Positions 63,847-64,000 of a stretch of DNA of 64,000 nucleotides are shown here, one piece after another; position 1 is the first letter of the stretch; every line of letters begins with the position of its first letter. The stretch spans positions 7,839-71,838 of the forward strand of contig DATJOK010000054.1 in the NCBI GenBank assembly GCA_035507155.1, written 5' to 3'. Made by a program: the position numbers and the translations under genes. The stretch comes from DASZHJ01 sp035507155. Its GTDB lineage: Bacteria > Pseudomonadota > Alphaproteobacteria > ATCC43930 > CGMCC-115725. The notes under the pieces were generated by a model. It did no database searches. It worked only from the letters and a program-made list of their open reading frames with translations, and had not been told where the DNA came from.

Positions 63847-64000
63847 TTACTTCCGGTACACCAGCAGCACCGTGCAGCCGGTCTTCGAGCCCGCCACATG
63901 CGGCGCGCCCGGCGCGCGCAGGCAGTAGTCGCCGGGGCGGTGGGTGCGGTCCTCGTCGGTGAACTCGCCCTCGAGCACCAGGATCTCCTCGAGCTCGTGG
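63847..64000 (-). CDS. Cupin-domain protein, ChrR-like (5' part outside window)
   Basis: Only the last 50 codons lie in the window. They encode a cupin beta-barrel end: HELEEILVLEGEF with the conserved Glu, then THRPGDYCLRAPGAPH and a final VLLVYRK. HE...E and PGDY...H are cupin motifs 1 and 2. ChrR-type cupins act as anti-sigma partners or as metal-bound enzymes; which applies cannot be told from the fragment. Confidence 0.75.
   Translation of the reverse strand, partial: HELEEILVLEGEFTDEDRTHRPGDYCLRAPGAPHVAGSKTGCTVLLVYRK

Overview
The window is a chromosomal segment of a GC-rich alphaproteobacterium. Several features point to the Rhodospirillales or a neighbouring order: a circularly permuted (two-piece) tmRNA gene, a SAM-II riboswitch before metZ, an alpha-type SspB adaptor, DUF4169 and ribbon-helix-helix proteins near class I fumarase, and a TTAA-N7-TTAA box of the CtrA type. 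I saw no rRNA, insertion sequence, integrase or CRISPR array. Genes are densely packed on both strands, and most of the content is housekeeping.

Layout. 1-12.1 kb: a partial haloacetate-dehalogenase-like hydrolase, HIT protein, fused indolepyruvate ferredoxin oxidoreductase, FAD-dependent D-lactate dehydrogenase, MsrA, two cation/anion transporters (ArsB/NhaD type and NhaA), amidase, macrodomain protein and DUF4169. 12.3-19.4 kb: a large AsmA protein, then (minus strand) fumarase, an ECF sigma / anti-sigma / periplasmic metal-sensor-like module and an RHH protein. 19.4-26.5 kb: a protein quality-control block with sspB, ssrA (tmRNA), hflK-hflC-DUF2065-degP, and also thyX and an Mrp ATPase. 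26.5-32.1 kb: serB, miaA and ilvB-ilvN-ilvC, with an unusual inverted repeat in the ilvB leader. 32.6-38.4 kb: the rod-shape operon mreBCD-mrdA-rodA, followed by tRNA-Lys(CTT). 38.6-51.1 kb: a catabolic region with an HD protein, an aldo-keto reductase, an NMT1/THI5-type ABC importer, a broken permease gene, a DapA-like aldolase, D-hydantoinase, D-carbamoylase, flavin reductase, MaoC hydratase and thiolase. 52-59.6 kb: a TauE/SafE permease, riboswitch-controlled metZ, and a lipid/acyl-CoA cluster (hydrolase, two 3-hydroxyacyl-CoA-type dehydrogenases, SDR, acyl-CoA ligase). 59.6-64 kb: a divergent S24 repressor / zinc-motif protein switch, a NUDIX hydrolase, RlpA, a Tyr/Pro-rich lipoprotein, a VOC protein and a partial cupin.

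How parts work together. ssrA makes the degradation tag and the neighbouring sspB encodes the adaptor that delivers tagged proteins to ClpXP; hflKC and degP extend the same theme to the membrane and periplasm. The ilv genes form one branched-chain amino acid pathway. The hydantoinase and carbamoylase can act in sequence on 5-substituted hydantoins, with the nearby importer as a plausible but unproven supplier of substrate.

The best candidates for something undescribed are the small divergent regulatory switch at 59.6-61.4 kb (an S24-type repressor facing a short protein with a GcrA-like zinc motif, with a TGTACGC/GCGTACA dyad between them), the short tmRNA tag, and the structured ilvB leader. 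All calls come from reading the sequence; no database search was run.
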